A stretch of DNA of 64,000 nucleotides, taken from contig OY821741.1 in assembly GCA_963682055.1 (NCBI GenBank), positions 3,231,501-3,295,500 of the forward strand, in the 5' to 3' direction. Both the position numbers and the translations under genes were made by a program. The DNA is from Primula veris. Lineage: Eukaryota; Streptophyta; Magnoliopsida; Ericales; Primulaceae. The notes beneath the pieces were generated by a model. The model was not told the origin of the DNA, did no database searches, and saw nothing but the letters and a program-made list of their open reading frames with translations. Within the stretch, counting starts at the first letter, position 1. Each line of letters begins with the position of its first letter. Positions 12,301 through 23,935 of the stretch are shown here, piece after piece.

Positions 12301-15140
12301 AGTTTTAAAGGTTATTTCAGATATTTCTATAAATGAATTTTCAGGTAGACTCTTGGTTTCAAAATAAGCAGAAATCCAGTCGGTCGAAAAAAAAGAATGT
12401 AGTTAAATCAGCTGAGAAACTTTCTACTGTTATGGAAGCTTGTTCTAACAACGAACTAAAACATTGCACAACATCTAAGGGTACTTAACTTATTCTAGCA
12501 TTGGTATTATTCTTTTGAAATATGTAATGCATCTTTTAAGTGTTCTCTACACTAACCTATCTAGAATATTTGAATTTGTATACAAACCTATAGTTTCTCG
12601 CATTTGATACACAAACCTAATGTAAATCGATCAATGAGTTTACCTTTGTCTAAATTTACAGAAAAACCTCACAGTTCTGTAATCACTTGTGTGTTAATAA
12701 TTTTGATTATCACACTTTTTCTTAATTATCACACTTGTGTGCTAAATGCACTACCTTTTTCTTAATTATCACACTTTTATTTATGGTCAATAATTTCTTT
12801 TTGTACACAAATCTGTATACTAAATAACGGGAGTATTCTGATTGAGCAATGGACCTTGTGTGCAACTTACAAAAAAATTCTGGTTCCTGAACAGTATTCC
12901 AAAGACCTGATAAGTTATATTTATGTTTCAATACTCTATAGAACGCCATAGTTAATTGTCAAGTTATTTTTTTCTATTTTATACTGAAGCTGAAGGAAAG
13001 GTTTCAGATTTCTCAGCATTACAATTTGAAGCTAGATCAGCGAAAGATGGGGCATGGTAAGCCTACATGTAACCTTACATAGTCTTTTATTTCCTCGTTT
13101 TTGCAGCGGTTCTTTTCTTTTTCAACGTCTGTATTATTTTGCGTGCCAACAAAACATTAGCACCGGCTTTGTCACACACCTATATCATTTAGGGGTCTGT
13201 TGCAAATATAATTATGTCAACCAGTTTGAGTTTCACCGCAAATTGTTTACTTGTATGGTGATTAGTTGTGTGGTTTTATCTTAAACTTTTCTGGTATTCA
13301 TTTTGCTTCTCCAGCTGTTTTGTGTGTTTGTTAAAAACATCTTACTTTTTCTTGATAGCATATTTTGATATTTACCTATTTCAAACCCTAGTTTAACCTT
13401 TCTGATGTGGCATTAATAGTAAGTGGGCAAACTTTGTTCTACAATATCCAGATACAATATTAATTTTTCTTTTTCGTAAATTAACCGATTTATCCAAAAG
13501 CAATAGTATCTTTTCATAGCTCAATTTTTTCTTTTTTCTGATGGTGCCGTAATTTCTTGGATTTGCAATTGCAGGTATGACGTTGAGACATGTCTCACCT
13601 CAAGGGTTGTAGGGGACTATGTAAGTAAAATTTCATACCAATATCCTTCACTTTAACTCTTATTATCGGCGTTTTTTATTATCATTACCGGTAGTTCTGC
13701 TCTTAATTGATTTTAAACCCGTTGATGAATAGATTGAGAACTCCACAGATGAGATAAATCATCAATAGGAAATAATAGTTGTTCAGATATTGAAAGCATA
13801 AACATAGCAATGAGTAAAGAGAGTGAAAAGCATTTTACACGCTTTTTGAAACAAACATGCCTGAAATATAGCTGCACTTAATCGGTGAACTGTGAGTTAC
13901 GAGTAAATATATAAGATCTTAAGGCTAATCTAGGAGATGCTTGTCATAGTCGCTGTTTTCAGTATCTAGGAAACTTTTGTAATGATGTTAAGGCCTTGCT
14001 TAGTTGCAACTTTTGAGGTCAGCTTTTTGAATTTATTTACTTAAAATCTGGGCTGCATATGCGTGACCATCTTAAAGTGAGCTCTTCTGGATTTTTGGTT
14101 TCGAAATCCTAGAAGCTTAAACCTGAACCTAAATAATTCAGTTTGTTTGATTAATAGTTAGATCCAAACAAGCGCTAGGTTAGTTATTAGCTGTAATCTT
14201 TGTTTGGCTAAATGTATTGGATGATTTGTATCTATAACAGGAAGTTCTTGTTAGATTTGTTGGCTTTGGGGCTGAGCACGATGAATGGGTCAATACAAAA
14301 AATGATATACGTAATCTCTCACTGCCCTTAGACGATTCGAAATGTGGAAAGCTCAAAGTTGGAGATCACGTAGTTTGCTTTCAGGTACTAATATAAATTG
14401 AAAATGACTTCACCTTTTATGTCATCCAAATGGTAAAAATGTAACTATGGCAGAAGCAAACACTATAACACCATCTTCTATTTTTGTTATCGTTTTTTGG
14501 CTTTTTTACAGGAGATGGAAGAAACGGCGAGGTACTACGATGCTCATATTGTTGATATACAACGGAAAATGCATGATATAACAGTTTGCAGTTGTCTCTT
14601 CTTGGTCAGATACAACCATGACAATACTGAGGCAAGTTTTATATTGCATTAGCTTTTATGTTTTGCTTTTCTCCTTAATTTCATAATGTTATTTCAGAGC
14701 TATTTCATGGCCATAGCTAAAATTCGTATTTTAGAGGGCAGTATATATATAATTCCACTTCTACACATAGGTAAACAAGGTATTTAAGAGGATTATGATA
14801 TTTGGCATTTCTATAGTATTATATCTTAAAAACTCGTTAATTCTATCATTTTTTTTTTTATAAAATCAAAAGGGCTATGACCCCTGCCGGTCTCTGGGTC
14901 CATCTTTTTGCTGATTAAGAAAAATAGCAGAAGAAAGCGACATAGTTTACTTTCTTATAATTTTAGTGGCCTTTTTTCTATGATAAAAAATCCGAGGGCA
15001 GTACTTAGTTATCAGATGTCACTTTTGAACCTTGTTTTATAGCTTTTGTGCAGAATCTTAAAATTGATTCTCTTTCTGCTGCATTTTTTTTTCAGGAAAG
15101 AGTTCAATTGAGCAGATTATGTTGCAGGCCATCATATTAA
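9306..15140 (+). CDS. SHH: SAWADEE homeodomain homolog (SHH1/SHH2-like), complete
   Basis: Nine exons (9306-9362, 11770-11855, 12195-12240, 12345-12480, 12990-13056, 13575-13620, 14241-14384, 14512-14631, 15096-15140) give an open 248-residue protein, close to the usual SHH length. The N-terminal homeodomain-like region (about 10-75) begins FTAFTTAEIEKMESLIKE and ends AEVDSWFQNKQK. A basic linker RSKKKN follows, then the SAWADEE domain (about 125-245) with AWYDVETCLTSR, EVLVRFVGFGAEHDEWVN, KLKVGDHVVCFQE and YYDAHIVDIQRK. Known SHH1 binds histone H3 with K9 methylation and unmethylated K4 and recruits RNA polymerase IV in RNA-directed DNA methylation; SHH2 relatives act alike. The start was chosen because it alone supplies the conserved FTxAE lead-in, spliced in phase 0 across a 2.4-kb intron. 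Intron 8 uses a GC donor (GAG/GCAAGT). No damage was seen. Confidence 0.85.
9360..9715. repeat. Tandem duplication in SHH intron 1, about 240 bp unit
   Basis: GAGGTCTCT, then a TCTTTT-rich stretch, ATTTTGTTAG/AGGTTTAGTTACCC, TTTGAAATG and GTGAGRAATTGTC, occurs at 9360-9470 and again at 9600-9700. The first copy starts exactly at the exon 1 donor, so the duplication recreates a donor-like site (GAG/GTCTCT) about 240 bp downstream. Confidence 0.6.
9836..9920. repeat. Short inverted repeat hairpin in SHH intron 1
   Basis: GTGGGGAAAGCCCACATTTT pairs with AAAATGTGGGCGAAAAACCCCAC on the other side of a loop of about 25 nt. The arms are about 30 bp with few mismatches. It could be a tiny fold-back MITE or its relic. 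Confidence 0.6.
10540..11530. repeat. Direct duplication in SHH intron 1, about 600 bp apart
   Basis: A block of about 390 bp occurs twice (10545-10925 and 11145-11530). Each contains GGATGCTGTAT, TGTGTGAAA, CTGATCAAAC, GAGTATYTGAGGCAAC, GTTGGTGTAGGAGTCCTTTT, GATGGATAA, AAAAAGTTCAGAAAAAGC and GAGGATGGTTCGATT. Between them lies a second copy of TTTGTCAAATTGTATTGTATA. The duplication accounts for much of the intron's length. Confidence 0.75.
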
Positions 15141-16326
15141 ACCTCCGAGAAATGTTGATATTGTTTCACAGTTTCTGGTCATAAGTCTTATGTGTAAGAT
15201 GGTTATTACACTACTTACATATGGATCTTACGGATGATGTGTCAGCACTTAAATTTGAAACATAGCTATGGTGTTAACTTCCTTGCCTCGCTAACTAATG
15301 TTATGTCTAGTCGTTACTATCTTGGATTGTTTGTTCAAAGATTCTTCGATTCGCTAGCAACTTGTCTAATTTGTGGATCTTTATAATGTTAAGTACGATT
15401 TAAACGAACGTGTGTATTGATCTTTAAGTTATAACAGCCTGTTTACGTCTTCTAAGAATTACGAACTGTGTATGTTTAAGAAATATTCATGTAACAGTAG
15501 CACACTTTTTGCCCTTTCGAAATTTTTCTAAACAAAAAGATTGGTTTATCTAATATTCATCTCGGAAAGACGGTAAACATATTAGCTGTTTGAGATTAGA
15601 CTTGTTGCTTGTTCTTCTTCTCTTGTTTTTATACTTTTTATGAACTATATGAAAATAAAAAGATGAGAAGAAACAAAGAAAAGCTATATAACACCCTAAT
15701 TTCACAACTTCAAATGATAACTAGTCCGAATAAACATAGTAAACGCCACTTATCTATTAACAAAACCACATGAGATTGTAACACCTGTGTAATTTTCCAG
15801 TTTGGAATATAATACTCAAGCAAACAATATCGACAAATCGAACATGTCATAAATTTATGACGAATCAAATAGCACGTCAACGGACATGCAATTTTAGCCG
15901 TACGTTACATCACGTCAAACTTTATAATCTCATAATCGAAAGTTCATGACCCTTACCAAAACTGATTTTTGTAATAGACATTTGAAAAGTCACTTTCTCA
16001 AACATATTGTATATGCTTTCAATTTAACAAACCACTTATTTTATGCTTGATTGAGCCTACACTAGAAAAAGGTGAAACTTATTTATTTGCATTATCTGCC
16101 GTGCTGATACAAAACAAGATATTGACTCATTTGTCATTTACAACATCATTACAATTATTATATTATCAAACCTTCAAAAACAATTGCATAGATGAGACAA
16201 TATATGAGTCTAAACTCTAAACCACTAAAAACTTTGTTTATAAGTTTATAAACTCATTTGATAAACCCACACTTAGTCTCCTACTTTAGTTAGTTAATTA
16301 TATTTCGAGGGTGAAAACTCACCAAA
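15141..16326. other. Intergenic between SHH and the LRR gene
   Basis: The first part is the SHH 3' flank. The last few hundred bases would be the promoter of the HSL3-like gene. I saw no coding sequence and no clear repeat. The 16240-16326 stretch is AT-rich, with the ATG in an AAAATGAC context. Confidence 0.5.
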
Positions 16327-18015
16327 ATGACATGTTTACCCTCAAGAAGAGGATTTTTTTCCTTACTTATCATTCTTATCCTCATACCCATATTGGTAAT
16401 TACGCAATCCTCGGCTGATGACCGAACAATTCTCTTAAACCTCAAGCAACAGTTTGGAGACCCGTTCGCCCTCGGTTCATGGAATGTCACGTCATCACCA
16501 TGTGAGTGGCCGGAAATCACGTGCTCCAACCAAAGCGTCACAGAATTAAATCTTGGCAACAAAAACATAGTAAATGAAATTCCGCCCATTTTATGCCAAC
16601 TTGAGAACCTTACTTATCTGGATCTTTCATATAACTACATTCCTGGTGAATTTCCTACGGTTTTGTACAACTGTTCAAGATTGGAATATCTAGACCTCTC
16701 TCAAAATTACTTTGTGGGGCCCATTCCCAATAATATTGATCGGTTTTCGTCCATACGGTATGTTTAGCTACATGTTCTACTTAAAAAACCCAACCTGCTA
16801 GTAGAAACTACTTTTTATTCATTTATGTTATTATTCGAGGTTCTCCGTCACGTACATGTATGACTTATTCTAGGTTAAACTTTTGTTCAATTGGCCTTGC
16901 TCGTGCCGTTTTGTGTAAACTGTTCAACCTAATTCCAGCTTTAAAGAACAACGTCAAAAACTGAACTTATTATGTGCAACCAAATGAGGCCTGACAATCG
17001 AACCCATAACCTAAACTACAGACTTTGATACCATTATTTTGTTTTGTTGCAACTTTTTAGCAGATAAGCAGAATTTTAATTTTTCATCAAAAGCTAGGTT
17101 CATCTAGCTCAAAGCTTCTAGCTTAGTTAATTAGACCAAAAACAAGAAAAAGCTTAGACTTAAGGTCGGTTAATTAAATATAGTCCAACTTTTGAGCCAA
17201 AAGAAGGCAAAAGTTTATGAGCTGCAATCAAGCAAGGCCCATGTTAAATCACAAATACTACTAAAACTCTAGCTGTTTTTAATCATTAACTATATGTTAT
17301 TAACTAACAGGTACCTCGATATCGGGGCCAACAACTTTTCTGGCGACATCCCACCTGCAATCGGGCAGTGTCCTGCTCTTGAAGTGCTGTATCTATATGC
17401 GAATCTATTCGATGGATCGTTTCCCAAGGAGATCGGTGACTTGGCTAACCTCGAAATTCTTGGTTTGGCTCAAAATCAGTTTGCTGCGACAAATATTCCA
17501 CCAGAATTTGGAAAGTTAAAAAAGTTGAAAGTATTGTGGATGACATATACGAACTTGATTGGCGAAATTCCGGAAAGTTTTTCAAATCTTTTGAGCTTGG
17601 AAAAGCTAGATCTTAGCCGGAATAGCTTAAATGGTTCGATTCCTCTCGGTTTATTGCAACTTAAAAACCTTAGTTCCTTATATTTGTACAATAATAATTT
17701 GTCAGGCGAAATTCCGACCCCTATCAAGTCCTTGAAAATGACCGAAATTGATTTGTCGATAAATAGGTTTGAAGGGTTGATACCGGAAGACATTGGAAAT
17801 TTACAAAATTTGGAATTTTTGAATTTGTATGGGAACCAGTTTGTGGGTGAAGTACCGAAGAGCATAGGGCAAATACCAACTTTAAAAGATTTCCGGGTAT
17901 TTGAGAATATGCTAAATGGTACTATTCCGGGAGAATTAGGTCTTCACTCGAAACTTGAAGCTTTCGAAATTTCCAATAATTTTTTCACCGGAAGATTACC
18001 TGAAAATCTCTGTGA
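16327..18015 (+). pseudogene. HSL3-like LRR receptor kinase, truncated to its ectodomain
   Basis: Exon 1 (16327-16757) starts with a signal peptide (hydrophobic FFSLLIILILIPILVI, cleavage probably near QSSADD), then an LRRNT domain with SPCEWPEITCSN. Exon 2 starts at 17311 and continues plant-type LxxLxLxxNxxxGxIP repeats (about 11 visible, with LSGEIP, LNGSIPLGLL and FTGRLPENLC). Sequence and layout best match HAESA-LIKE 3, a plasma-membrane peptide receptor kinase. The homology stops at ENLC near 18013. The remaining LRRs, transmembrane helix and the kinase exon are missing, and the frame runs through about 70 unrelated codons to a stop at 18221-18223 inside a copia LTR. If transcribed, the product would be a secreted LRR fragment. 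It is most likely a pseudogene broken by a rearrangement that also brought in the copia element. Confidence 0.8.
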
Positions 18016-18163
18016 GAAACTGACTTATACATGCTTGTCTACTGCATATCTGGTTTTGTGGGGAAGTCGTTGGGATGGGGAGTTTGGAGCGCATTCCGTA
18101 ACCGGGGCACTAGTTGATGGTATCTACCATGTGTTACCTTGTTCAAGCCATGCAGGTGTTCCT

Positions 18164-18590
18164 TGTTGGAAAAATTCATGTTTTCATGGATTTTCCGAAT
18201 TGGTCACGAGTCCAAAATTTTGATCAAATTTCATGCGAACAATCTAAAATTTAGACACTGTACTGAAATGGTTTGAGTAGCTCGTGTGACGAGTTTCGAA
18301 ACGGTATGTCGCAGGACCTATTCGGTGAATGGGTGTGAATGAAAATTGGCTCCGAAGTTGGACCATGAGAGAGGAAAAGTTGGAATTTGGGAGAGGAAAA
18401 GCTGGAATTTGGACCAAAGTTCAATGCAAAAGTCCAAATGTTTATCACACATAAAAGAGGAAAAATCATTTTGAATGATTTATATACATATCCACCACTT
18501 TAGAGTGGTAATAGTGTGTAGCCTCATAGGTGTGTGTAGGCAAGAGCATCACACGCGCGCGCGCTCACTCGGTCTTGGACTCGGGTTGTG
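18164..18590 (+). repeat. Copia 5' LTR portion
   Basis: Begins TGTTGG and shares with the copy at 18960 blocks such as GGTCACGAGTCC, GTGTGACGAG, TTCGAAACGGTAT, GGCTCCGAA, ATATACATATCCACCACTT and TAATAGTGTGTAG. It is truncated on the right by the internal deletion of the element. Confidence 0.7.
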
Positions 18591-18959
18591 TGACTTGTGA
18601 CTTGAGACTTGGGAATGTTCTGGTTCTGGTTGTAAGAAAGGTCGGTACCATGTGATGAGCTTGAGCTAAATTACTAGAGCACTCAGTTGAATTTGCCAAG
18701 GCACTACAGGTCAAATATGAATAACAAGTAAAGAGGTTAGTACGTGGGCAGAAATGACACCGTGCGGGTGTCATTCTGAGATACACAACGCTAAAGGGTT
18801 CAAAGCATTTATGCTACATAATAGCAGTATTCCGGATGGTATTAGGCTACGTTAGGTTCAAGGCGCGTGCTACCTGACCTTAGGCATTGAACTTTTGCGG
18901 TTCTCTTGATTTGCATTTAGGACATGGACTTTCGAGCAAATTGCATTCATGTGGAGGAT

Positions 18960-19390
18960 TGTTGGAAAAATTCATGTTTTCATGGGTTTTTCGAATTGGT
19001 CACGAGTCCAAAAATTTGGTCAAATTCCATACGAAAAATCTAAAGTTTAAATACCGTACTCAAATGGTTTGAGTAGTTTGTGTGACGAGATTCGAAACGG
19101 TATATCGCATGACCTATTCGATGAATGAGTGTGAATGAAAATTGGCTCCGAAATTGGACCATGGAAAGAGCAAAAGCTGGAATTTGGGAAGAGAGTAAGA
19201 AAAACAAAAGGCTAGAAAAACCACCCAAATGTTTATCCCACGTCAAAAAGGAAAAACCATTTTTAATGGTTTATATACATATCCACCACTTGAGAGTGGT
19301 AATAGTGTGTAGTCTCATAGGTGTGTGTAGGCAAGAGCACCATACACGCTCGTTCGGTCTCGGGCTCGGGCATGGATCACGGGTCGCTAC
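18960..19390 (+). repeat. Copia 3' LTR portion
   Basis: This is the second copy of the LTR sequence, preceded by the purine-rich tract. It can be followed to about 19390 and then loses similarity. The sequence from 19390 to 19550 may be diverged LTR or unrelated; two short open frames cross it without protein-like features. Confidence 0.65.
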
Positions 19391-20190
19391 CATGTGGTCA
19401 ACGATATTGCACGATTGGACATCATTGTGCCAGTTTTCCCATCAAGACACGATCCAAACGAGTTTTTCAGTGGAACTGCAAGGCTCAGCACCAACTAGAG
19501 AAGGAAAAGGAACAAGTTTTCATGAGTGATCGAGTAGGCCTTTAGTAACCAAAATCGGAACTCATGTCTGTTTGGGCCTTCCCTATTTAGTTTCGGCTAC
19601 TATCATCTGTTTATGTTGAAAGCCAGAGAAGTTTTAACCTTATTCACAAACTTCATTATTTATCCTTGTTATTGTTGTTAGTAAAGTTTAAAATTAAATT
19701 GCTGAAAAGCCAAAACTTATTAGGCACATTAATGTCCTGCCCTTATATACTGTTGTTGCTATCACTAAAAAATAAAATAAAAATGTACATTTATTCTTGT
19801 AATTCGAAAATGTACGAATGCTTTCATGTGTAATGAATTATGCACCAAAAAAAATTGTTGTTTCTTCTATTATACTTTTCCCTATAAAAATCTTGAATGG
19901 CCAAATACCAACTTAATAAACATTAAACATAAATAAATTTAAGTTTGTTAGTGTACCGACTAAAATTATATGTTCATGGGCAAATTATGTTCAATTTTTT
20001 TAAAAAGAATGCAATTATTTTACAGCATAGTTTTAAAATTTTGAACAGAAGAAATTCCACAACTTTTAAAAGGTTATAAGATCTTTAGAAGTAACGAGTT
20101 GATTAATGATTTATGGTGAATTTATGTTCATTTTCAGTTCTTAATAATGCCAGAAGAATATGCAAAAGAAATAGCCACAACTCATATATA
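19391..20190. other. No gene seen
   Basis: AT-rich non-coding sequence after the copia relic. No exon-like segment is recognised. If the lost part of the HSL3-like gene had been separated only by the insertion, its kinase exon should appear here, but it does not. Confidence 0.5.
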
Positions 20191-20194
20191 AGAT

Positions 20195-21395
20195 TACAAA
20201 CCACACTTTCATGATATTGACATGTAATACAAGGTTTTTCTCCCTTAAAATTTCCATGATAGGTTGTTATTTATAATCCTTTTAATCGAAAAGGCCTCAT
20301 ATATTTCTTAAGAATTCTATTTCAATTTTATCTATCATTTTACTTTATCATAGAGCGATTGAGAGGTGGAAATAGGAATAAATATTATCAAAAAAAAGAG
20401 AAAAGTAAATTGGTAGTATAAGTTGCATGGTTACATTGATCATTATTAGTAAAATATAAATGCCGTACTTCATTGTTTTGTTTCTGATCAAAGCTAGAAT
20501 AAGTATACAAAAGTTTCATTTTTCAATTTTGTCAAAGTCTCAAAAACACTATGAAACGACACAGGATAATCTCTTATTATTACCCGTCATAGTATATATA
20601 ATGATAAAAACGCTAATGGAAGCTATTATCGTTCTAATTCCTAAACAAATTTATTGTAATATATTGGAGTAAATTAAAATTAAAATCAAAATCATTAGTA
20701 TAAAATAAACAAATACATAGTCCGGTTTTACCATTTTATACTTTCATATGTTTGTTATTCTCTTGTTCAAAATTATAAACCCTGTTTTAGAACTTAGAAA
20801 TATTGTATGGTTTGCTCACTCAATATTATATGGTGATCTTTAGCAGAAAAAAACAATGAGTATTAGGTGGGGTGGAGATTCCTAATGACCTGCTCATGAT
20901 TCTCAGTATGCTTGTTTAATATTTTTTTATATAGGAAAAAGCTCGAAGGCATGTGGTTTAGAAGTTAGAAGTTAATTGTGGTTTACTCACAGTCTAATCA
21001 GTGATGGTCTTGGAGAAAAGTCGAAAAAAACTCGCTTTCCCACTTTAGCTTAGCTCATGCAAAAACTCTTTTAGATAGTTTTCGCTTCTTACAATATTGA
21101 TCCATATAGTTAAAGATAAAAATAAAATAAAATTGTGAGTATTATTAACTTGAATCGAAAGTGCATAAAAAGATTATGTCGAACATGTTTATTGTGTGCT
21201 AGGTTAATTGTCTTACGAGGTCTCAAAGTAAGTTGAAGAAAGCCATAAATCCTAGAATCATACAAACAATCAAACCTTTTAACTAGACAATTCATATTGC
21301 AAGTGCTCTATTTCAAACGCCAATGGTTCCATTCAATTTTGGGTTTCATTAACGTAAATATTTTTGGTATCCCAAGTCTTTTATCGTCTAGAGAG
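20195..21395 (+). repeat. Duplicated NLP upstream segment, copy 1
   Basis: About 850 bp of this interval match 32265-33248 in the same order. Shared blocks include CATGATATTGACATG, GAGCGATTGAGAGGTGGAA, CACCCGTCATAGTATATATA, TTAATTGTCTTACGAG, CTAGACAATTCATATTGCA and GGTTTCATTAA with CCCAAGTCTTTTAT. Copy 1 carries about 350 bp of extra sequence (20840-21190). In copy 2 the block ends at the acceptor of an NLP PB1 exon; here it ends at 21393 with GTCTAG and the exon is missing. Copy 1 is therefore a relic of another NLP locus. Confidence 0.75.
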
Positions 21396-23935
21396 ATTCA
21401 TTAAGTTACAAACAAAAAAAACCCAATCTTTTAGGTAACACAATATTGATAGTATTGTCTTATCTTTTTGAGTTTTTAACAAACAGTAAAAAAATCATTT
21501 TCATAATTATTTTGATAATTTTTAACACAATATTGATAATTTTTTCCGTGACTAAATCAATATTATTTTTTAACGAGTGTTTTAAATAAAACTAAAAACA
21601 CCAAATATAAAAATAATTTATTATCTCATTCGGACAAATAATTATCTCAGAGTTCAATGGATTTGGTAACTCTCTCTTTTTCTCTCTATATTTATATATA
21701 TTTATATTATTATATATATATATATATAAAATATATATAGATGTATGTACATTAATATTTACATGTTTGTGTTTATGGGTATGTATAAAACAACTAATTT
21801 GGTATCAAGATTTTATTATTTTTGTGTTCATAATCAATAACTCTCACTTTTACTAAGAACCCAATTGCTAAAAGAATATTGAGTTTGGTTTTCCCTTATT
21901 TCATTTGTATATAATATGCCTAATTTGCATATGGGGATGCGAAATTAAAAAATTACAAGATAAAAATCAAGTGTTTCAAAAAGAAAAATCTTAGATTAAG
22001 CGTTTATGCAAGAGCTATGCTAAAAGCGTAATCTTTTAGCGGCCTAAAAGGCAAAAAATCGAGCTTTTTAAGGTTTGAATCAAGCTATTATCGAGCTTTT
22101 TTTAAGCTTTGAATCGAGCTATTATCGAGCTTTTTTACTACGAAGCGTGTTTTTTTTTAAAAGTCATAAAAACTGTTTTTTTTAAATAATTTTGGAGAGC
22201 GTCGTGGCCTTGATGGTCTCCACCTAGCTTCGCCCCCGATAATATGCATTCTTCTCAAATGTATGGATCATAAAATATGAAATTTCCTAGTTTAGTTCAG
22301 TTTTTTTTTGTACATAATGGTGTTGGTTGGCTGTTTTTAAGTTGAGTAATGATTATGTATACATTGCTGTTATTAGTTATCCATGTGTAATGGTACTTTT
22401 AAAATTATCCTTTTAGTGTATCTTCTCTGTTAGTTTGATCGAGATGGAAAATGATGGGCTTAAAAAGACGTTTTTTTTATTATGATATTACAGTGGGATT
22501 TTCTTGTTTGGGGTATTTCATGCTTTTTTCTCCTTTTAAACGTGTTTTCCAACTGAATGATAACAGAGCAATGGGTATTATGGGTTAAAAGGAAAGTATT
22601 GTTACTCTGTTGTAAAAAGAAATGCATTGCAATAAGATAGATTCACGAAAACGATCATGTATTAAGGTTATTTGTCAAAAGCCTCCCTTTCTGCAAGCTG
22701 AGTTGAGTGTCAACTGGAGTTCTAATATCTAACATTTAGGAATCATTTTTAATATTTCTGTATTTCGTGGTCTAGCTGTCATTTTTAGAATTTTCCAAAC
22801 ATATTTTTATATCATTTCATTTCTCTTATATTTAAAGGGTCGAATTAGAATTTTCGTTTAGAGGCTTGAGTGTGAGTTTTAGGGTCTTAGTCTCTTGGAA
22901 CGTCAGTGTTTGATTGAATTAGGCTATTTTAGTTTATTTTCTGGTGATCTTGGTAGATTTCCATTTTTGATAGATCACTTCGAGCAACTTTTGAGAGAAT
23001 ACTTGTTCTCTTAGGAACTAGTCGACCTTTTCTTTTATGATGGGTTTATTTATTCTGCGTGGCATAGTTTTGTATTCTGATTAAATACTTGAATATGATT
23101 CTTTTGGTAAAGTTGTAGTGAACCGCAACAGAGATATATTTTACATACAGTAATTCAAATCTCCCCTCTACTAACTAACAGTCTAACACTTAATCAAATA
23201 TGTTTAAGAAAATATAGTTAAATATTGCCTTTTATTTTACTTGGCCAGTGGTAAAGTAGCTCAAAAAGCTATCTGGATTAGGGTCATTACTTTGGAACTT
23301 AGAGGTTCCATGAGAATTAAACAGTAACTTTTCTGTCTGATTATGGATTTTTTCGTACTTGCTACATATTTTTAGGTTTCATTTGAAAAACGTTTACACA
23401 TCTAAGTCAAGTTTCTGCAGTGATATTTTCATTTCGCTTATATCTGTATAAAGACTGATGAAATAGAAAATTCTAGTTAGTGGAAGGATGAGAAACCTTT
23501 TTTTTTTTTGCACTGCACTTAAATGTTTACTACTTGGAAAGGCATACTTGCTTTTTTGGCTATTTTATACTATATATGCGGCTTAGTTTGGGATTTAACC
23601 GAGGGTAAACTCAAGTTTCACTTGGCTCAGAGCTCAAGTTTAAGTATATTTTTCATGACATAGCTTGTTTTATGTGCCATTGTGTTGTATGATTGGTTTT
23701 TTTGTACAGATATTACTACCTAACTATTACGAGAATTTTCAGTTCTGCTATATTCTCCTAATACAACCAGAGTATCTGCCCTCATTTTTTCTTTTCTTCT
23801 CAAAGTTCATAGATGTCTAGCTGAACTTATTTTTTTCATTTTTTATGTTTCTTTTCAGCTGAACCCTTTTCTGATGGATTTTTGAAATTACTTAGAACTG
23901 ATGTGCCCGTCTAATGACTTGAAACTTTTCCCCAG
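21396..23935. other. Non-coding, upstream of the CCDC93 exons
   Basis: Contains a (TA)n tract near 21690-21740 and the small repeat at 22040-22140. No exon resembling the N-terminal half of CCDC93 was found, although short exons could be missed by eye. The phrase CTAGCTTCGCCCCCG at 22227 recalls CTGGCTTCGCCCCTG at 27511, which may be a common mobile-element end. Confidence 0.45.
22040..22140. repeat. Short tandem repeat, about 40-bp unit
   Basis: The words TCGAGCTTTTT and AAGCTTTGAATCGAGCTATTA alternate to give about three units. The segment is preceded by CTAAAAGCG words like those in the TIR element at 45.2-46.1 kb, so it may be a fragment of a related element. Confidence 0.55.

Larger units (their letters stand above)
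18164..19390 (+). mobile_element. Ty1/copia retrotransposon with internal deletion
   Basis: A 5' LTR portion starts TGTTGGAAAAATTCATG at 18164 and runs to about 18590. A 3' LTR portion starts with the same words at 18960 and runs to about 19390. Between them are about 360 bp of non-coding 3' internal sequence, including a purine-rich ATGTGGAGGAT tract just before the 3' LTR. The primer-binding site, gag and pol are gone. The internal segment and LTR start match the element at 42.1-45.0 kb, so both belong to one family. The two LTR pieces differ at many positions, which suggests an old insertion. The 3' LTR end (expected CCAACA) is not recognisable. Confidence 0.7.

Noticed and set aside
14840..14930. 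AAGGGCTATGACCCCTGCCGG segment in SHH intron 8
   Set aside because: It looks like the end of a mobile element, but no second end, repeat copy or coding sequence supports a call.
18887..19545. ORFs of 60-134 codons in the copia relic
   Set aside because: They cross LTR and internal non-coding sequence and have no retroelement protein similarity.
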